The notes beneath the pieces are model-generated. The model was not told where the DNA came from. It was given only the letters and a program-made list of their open reading frames with translations, and did no database searches. Positions 27,209 to 29,602 of a stretch of DNA of 29,602 bases are shown here, in pieces. The stretch is from CAYSLZ01 sp964468355 (lineage in GTDB: Bacteria; Patescibacteriota; Microgenomatia; UBA12405; JAHJSD01). The first letter of the stretch is position 1. Each line of letters begins with the position of its first letter. The position numbers were made by a program, and so were the translations under genes. The stretch spans positions 1 to 29,602 of the forward strand of contig CAYXSV010000002.1 in the NCBI GenBank assembly GCA_964468355.1. Direction: 5' to 3'.

Positions 27209-29602
27209 ATGAATATAGATAAAATATTTAATCCAAACCAGATAAAGAAATACTTAGACTACTTGAGGTTTCAGGGTCTATCTGAGTCGACAATAGACAG
27301 AAAACGTGCATCATTGCAGAAATTTGCAGAATTTGCAAGCACGGAATTACACGGAAAAGATATACGGAAAGACACGGAATTAGCTGATTTCCTCGGCGGC
27401 GAAGAAACTGAGCCCACATTATCCGCGAAAATCCGCTATAAATCGGCGCAAATCCGTAATACTCTACAGAGTATCCCCGATTATTTCAAATATGTAACAA
27501 TAGCTCTACTAATAGTAGCTCTCGGTTTATTCGCCTATGACCAATTTATTAGAAAAGCACCTGAGCAGTTAGCCACTCCTTCTACTCTAACCCGGCCGTC
27601 AAGAGTGCTGTCATTCCAAGGCCGGCTGACCGACTCGTCGGATACACCGATTACCACGGCTACCGACTTAACTTTTAAATTATATGATGCCGAAACCGCC
27701 GGCAGTCAACTTTGGACATCAGGCGCTTGTTCAGTCACACCTGATGAGGACGGTATTTTTTCAGTAACTTTAGGCGACGACTGCGGCAGTGAAATCAGCC
27801 AGGACGTATTTACAGAAAACATCGGCGTCTGGCTGGAAGTTACTGTTGACACGGAAACTCTTGACCCGAGACAGCCGATTGCCACTTCCGCTTATGCTCT
27901 AAACTCAGAAACGTTGCAAGGTTTCCCGCCGGGAACCGGCCCGAGCAGTATATTATATATAGACCAAAACGGTAATGTCGGCATCGGCGCCACTTCTCCG
28001 ACTATTGAATCAACCGCCGGCACATTTGCCATTAAAGGCCAATCTTTAATGCTTCAAACTCCGGATACGTCTGACGGAGACATTGACATCAACCCGGACG
28101 GCACCGGCAGTTTAAACCTGGTTTTTGAAGGAACCGGAGCAACTTCACCTTACGCCACCAACAACATCGGCGGTTTTATTACCGCCACCAACGCCAATTT
28201 AACTTCAGGAGCTTTGTATTACGGTGAAGTCGCCTCTACTGCCTCAGGATATAATTTCCTTGAATTTAGAGGCGGATCAACCGCTCCGGAAATTGTTTTC
28301 TCCGTTGGTGGTGCCGGCGAAGTGTACACCAGCGGCAATGTTGGTATTGGAACCTCCACTCCGGGGGCGGAATTGGAAGTAGATGGCACTATCTGGGCAT
28401 CTGTTTTTAGTGACGCGGAAGACCCCAACTATTATATTGACCCGGCCAACACAACTACTTCCGGTACTTTTTACGGCAATGTCGGCATCGGCACAACCAC
28501 CCCGACTGCTGATTTGCATGTTGACGGTACACTCCAACTTGGCATCGGCGGCTCGGTTAACGAAATTACAACAACCATGGCTGACCCGGGTACTGACGAC
28601 CGGTTAGTTACGGAGGCCGGAATTAGAAGCGCAATTACTACTTCACAAGGAGATGTCAACTGGATTTTGGACGGCGACACCGGCACACCGCAGTCAATTA
28701 ATATCGGGGATACCGCATTATTTACCGGTGGTATCGGCACTGATACTTCTGTCGGCGCCACCGGCGAACTGACCATTGATATAGACGAATCATACGGATT
28801 CAGCTGGTCAGGCACTCATTCTTATTCCGCTGCGGATATGAACTTTACTAATGCCGGCGGTTTTACTATCGATGTTACCGGCAACTTAACTCTGGATGCC
28901 GACGGCGGCACTGTTTATTTAGCTGACGGCGGGACTACTTTTGGTTCGTTTATTAATGATTCCGGTGATTTAAAATTATCGGCCGGTACTGACCAAGGAA
29001 TGATTTTCTCTTCTGATTTGGGTTTTGATTTTTATCTTGATGACGATAATGATACTGCTGATGAAGCATTAACTGTTTATGACGGCGGCGGGTCCAACAT
29101 CTTCCAGGTGGCTGAAACCCAGATTTCTTCTCATGTCCCCCACCAGTTTACTTCCTCCGGCGACGTGTCAATGGCTTATGATTTAATCTTTACTAACCAA
29201 ACCAGTTCCAAGATTGAATCCTACGGGCCATTTACAATTGAAACCGGCGAAGCCCATGAATCCAATGATTTGACTTTAACGACCTACAATGCCGGAGATA
29301 TTATTCTTGATTCCGGTTCAGGCAATTTATATGCTGATGGAGATAATGTTGGTATTGGAACGACCAGCCCGACTTCTGATCTTCACGTAGTCGGTGATAT
29401 CAGGGTAACCGGCGCCTACTACGATTCCCAAAATTCGGCCGGGTCGGCTGATTTAGTTTTAACTTCAACCGGGACAGGCACCACTTGGGCTGATGTTGAC
29501 TCACTGGTTACTGATGAAGATGAAATGGTGGCCATCGGTTCGACTGCTACTCCCGGTTATTTAGGTCATAATTACAATGACGGAGTATTAAGAACAGATA
29601 AT
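27209..29602 (+). CDS. SAM-like domain plus membrane helix plus tail-fibre-like ectodomain (partial)
   Basis: Open from the ATG at 27209 to the window end (798 codons so far, no stop). Residues 11-45 (QIKKYLDYLRFQGLSESTID, RKRASLQKFAEFA) match the N-terminal SAM-like domain of tyrosine recombinases. Residues 45-85 are encoded by CACGGAA and GCGAAAATCCGC repeats. A membrane helix is at 95-112 (YVTIALLIVALGLFAYDQF). The outer part starts with LSFQGRLTDSSDTPITTATD, FKLYDAETAGSQLW and DPRQPIATSAYALNS, the usual first domain of bacterial tail-fibre-like proteins. NVGIGTTTPTADLHVDGT-type repeats follow (about residues 254, 377, 428 and 714). A C-terminal chaperone domain may lie beyond the window. 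No Shine-Dalgarno sequence is seen. Confidence 0.85.
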   Translation, partial: MNIDKIFNPNQIKKYLDYLRFQGLSESTIDRKRASLQKFAEFASTELHGKDIRKDTELADFLGGEETEPTLSAKIRYKSAQIRNTLQSIPDYFKYVTIALLIVALGLFAYDQFIRKAPEQLATPSTLTRPSRVLSFQGRLTDSSDTPITTATDLTFKLYDAETAGSQLWTSGACSVTPDEDGIFSVTLGDDCGSEISQDVFTENIGVWLEVTVDTETLDPRQPIATSAYALNSETLQGFPPGTGPSSILYIDQNGNVGIGATSPTIESTAGTFAIKGQSLMLQTPDTSDGDIDINPDGTGSLNLVFEGTGATSPYATNNIGGFITATNANLTSGALYYGEVASTASGYNFLEFRGGSTAPEIVFSVGGAGEVYTSGNVGIGTSTPGAELEVDGTIWASVFSDAEDPNYYIDPANTTTSGTFYGNVGIGTTTPTADLHVDGTLQLGIGGSVNEITTTMADPGTDDRLVTEAGIRSAITTSQGDVNWILDGDTGTPQSINIGDTALFTGGIGTDTSVGATGELTIDIDESYGFSWSGTHSYSAADMNFTNAGGFTIDVTGNLTLDADGGTVYLADGGTTFGSFINDSGDLKLSAGTDQGMIFSSDLGFDFYLDDDNDTADEALTVYDGGGSNIFQVAETQISSHVPHQFTSSGDVSMAYDLIFTNQTSSKIESYGPFTIETGEAHESNDLTLTTYNAGDIILDSGSGNLYADGDNVGIGTTSPTSDLHVVGDIRVTGAYYDSQNSAGSADLVLTSTGTGTTWADVDSLVTDEDEMVAIGSTATPGYLGHNYNDGVLRTDN
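27335..27462. repeat. CRCGGAA and CGCGAAAATCCGC repeats in the linker of the 27209 gene
   Basis: AGCACGGAATTACACGGAAA, ACGGAAAGACACGGAATTAG (27339-27382), then ATCCGCGAAAATCCGCTATA and AATCGGCGCAAATCCGTAAT (27420-27460). They lie between the SAM-like domain and the membrane helix. Confidence 0.7.

Overview
The window looks like accessory-rich chromosome from a Candidate Phyla Radiation (Patescibacteria) bacterium, probably Microgenomates-like. This is inference. It rests on moderate-to-low GC with AT-rich spacers, very short gene gaps, leaderless-looking promoters, split competence genes, a PaaX/Cas2-like regulator, several GxxExxY proteins, giant LamG and tail-fibre-like surface proteins, and dense short dispersed repeats inside and between genes. 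No rRNA, tRNA or CRISPR array was found.

Left part (1-10.7 kb, all minus strand). Read in the direction of transcription it holds comEA and comEC, then a PaaX-like regulator with duplicated palindromic sites upstream, then a ComEC-type metallo-beta-lactamase protein. Next come leuS behind a possible attenuator, a rhomboid protease, a DUF2207 membrane protein and a small Cys-rich protein. Last is an AbiEii-type nucleotidyltransferase with a small partner, running straight into argS, which leaves the window inside a poly-C tract. Palindromes with the core ACGATCGT recur at about 1330, 1690, 8661 and 8738 and suggest one small regulon.

Middle part (10.8-18.7 kb). A divergent sensor-like membrane protein is followed by two pairs of secreted proteins. 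Each pair has a WxL-like beta-rich secreted protein (11578, 13892) and an Ig-like protein with a C-terminal membrane anchor (12768, 15365). This resembles the logic of the Firmicutes WxL/DUF916 surface systems. A GxxExxY (PD-(D/E)XK fold) gene sits inside the first pair. A VapBC-type PIN/ribbon-helix-helix pair and two more anchored Ig-like proteins follow.

Right part (18.7-29.6 kb, plus strand). After a 765-bp AT-rich spacer there is an orphan protein with two recombinase-type SAM-like (core-binding) domains. A membrane-anchored TPR protein, GxxExxY no. 2, a 1547-residue DUF2341 plus six-LamG protein and GxxExxY no. 3 follow, with overlapping stops and starts. The last gene, open at the window end, has a recombinase-type SAM-like N-terminus, a membrane helix and a long tail-fibre-like ectodomain. 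Together these look like a surface-display locus.

The most unusual signal is the interplay of dispersed repeats with genes. One family (AAAGTT/AACTTTT words) is inserted in frame in argS and leuS and also forms signal peptides and a C-terminal tail. A second (CRCGGAA words) brackets all three GxxExxY genes in inverted orientation, provides start codons and fills linkers between LamG domains. A third (CCTCGGAGGTTGAGGAATTG) is read in different frames in several genes.
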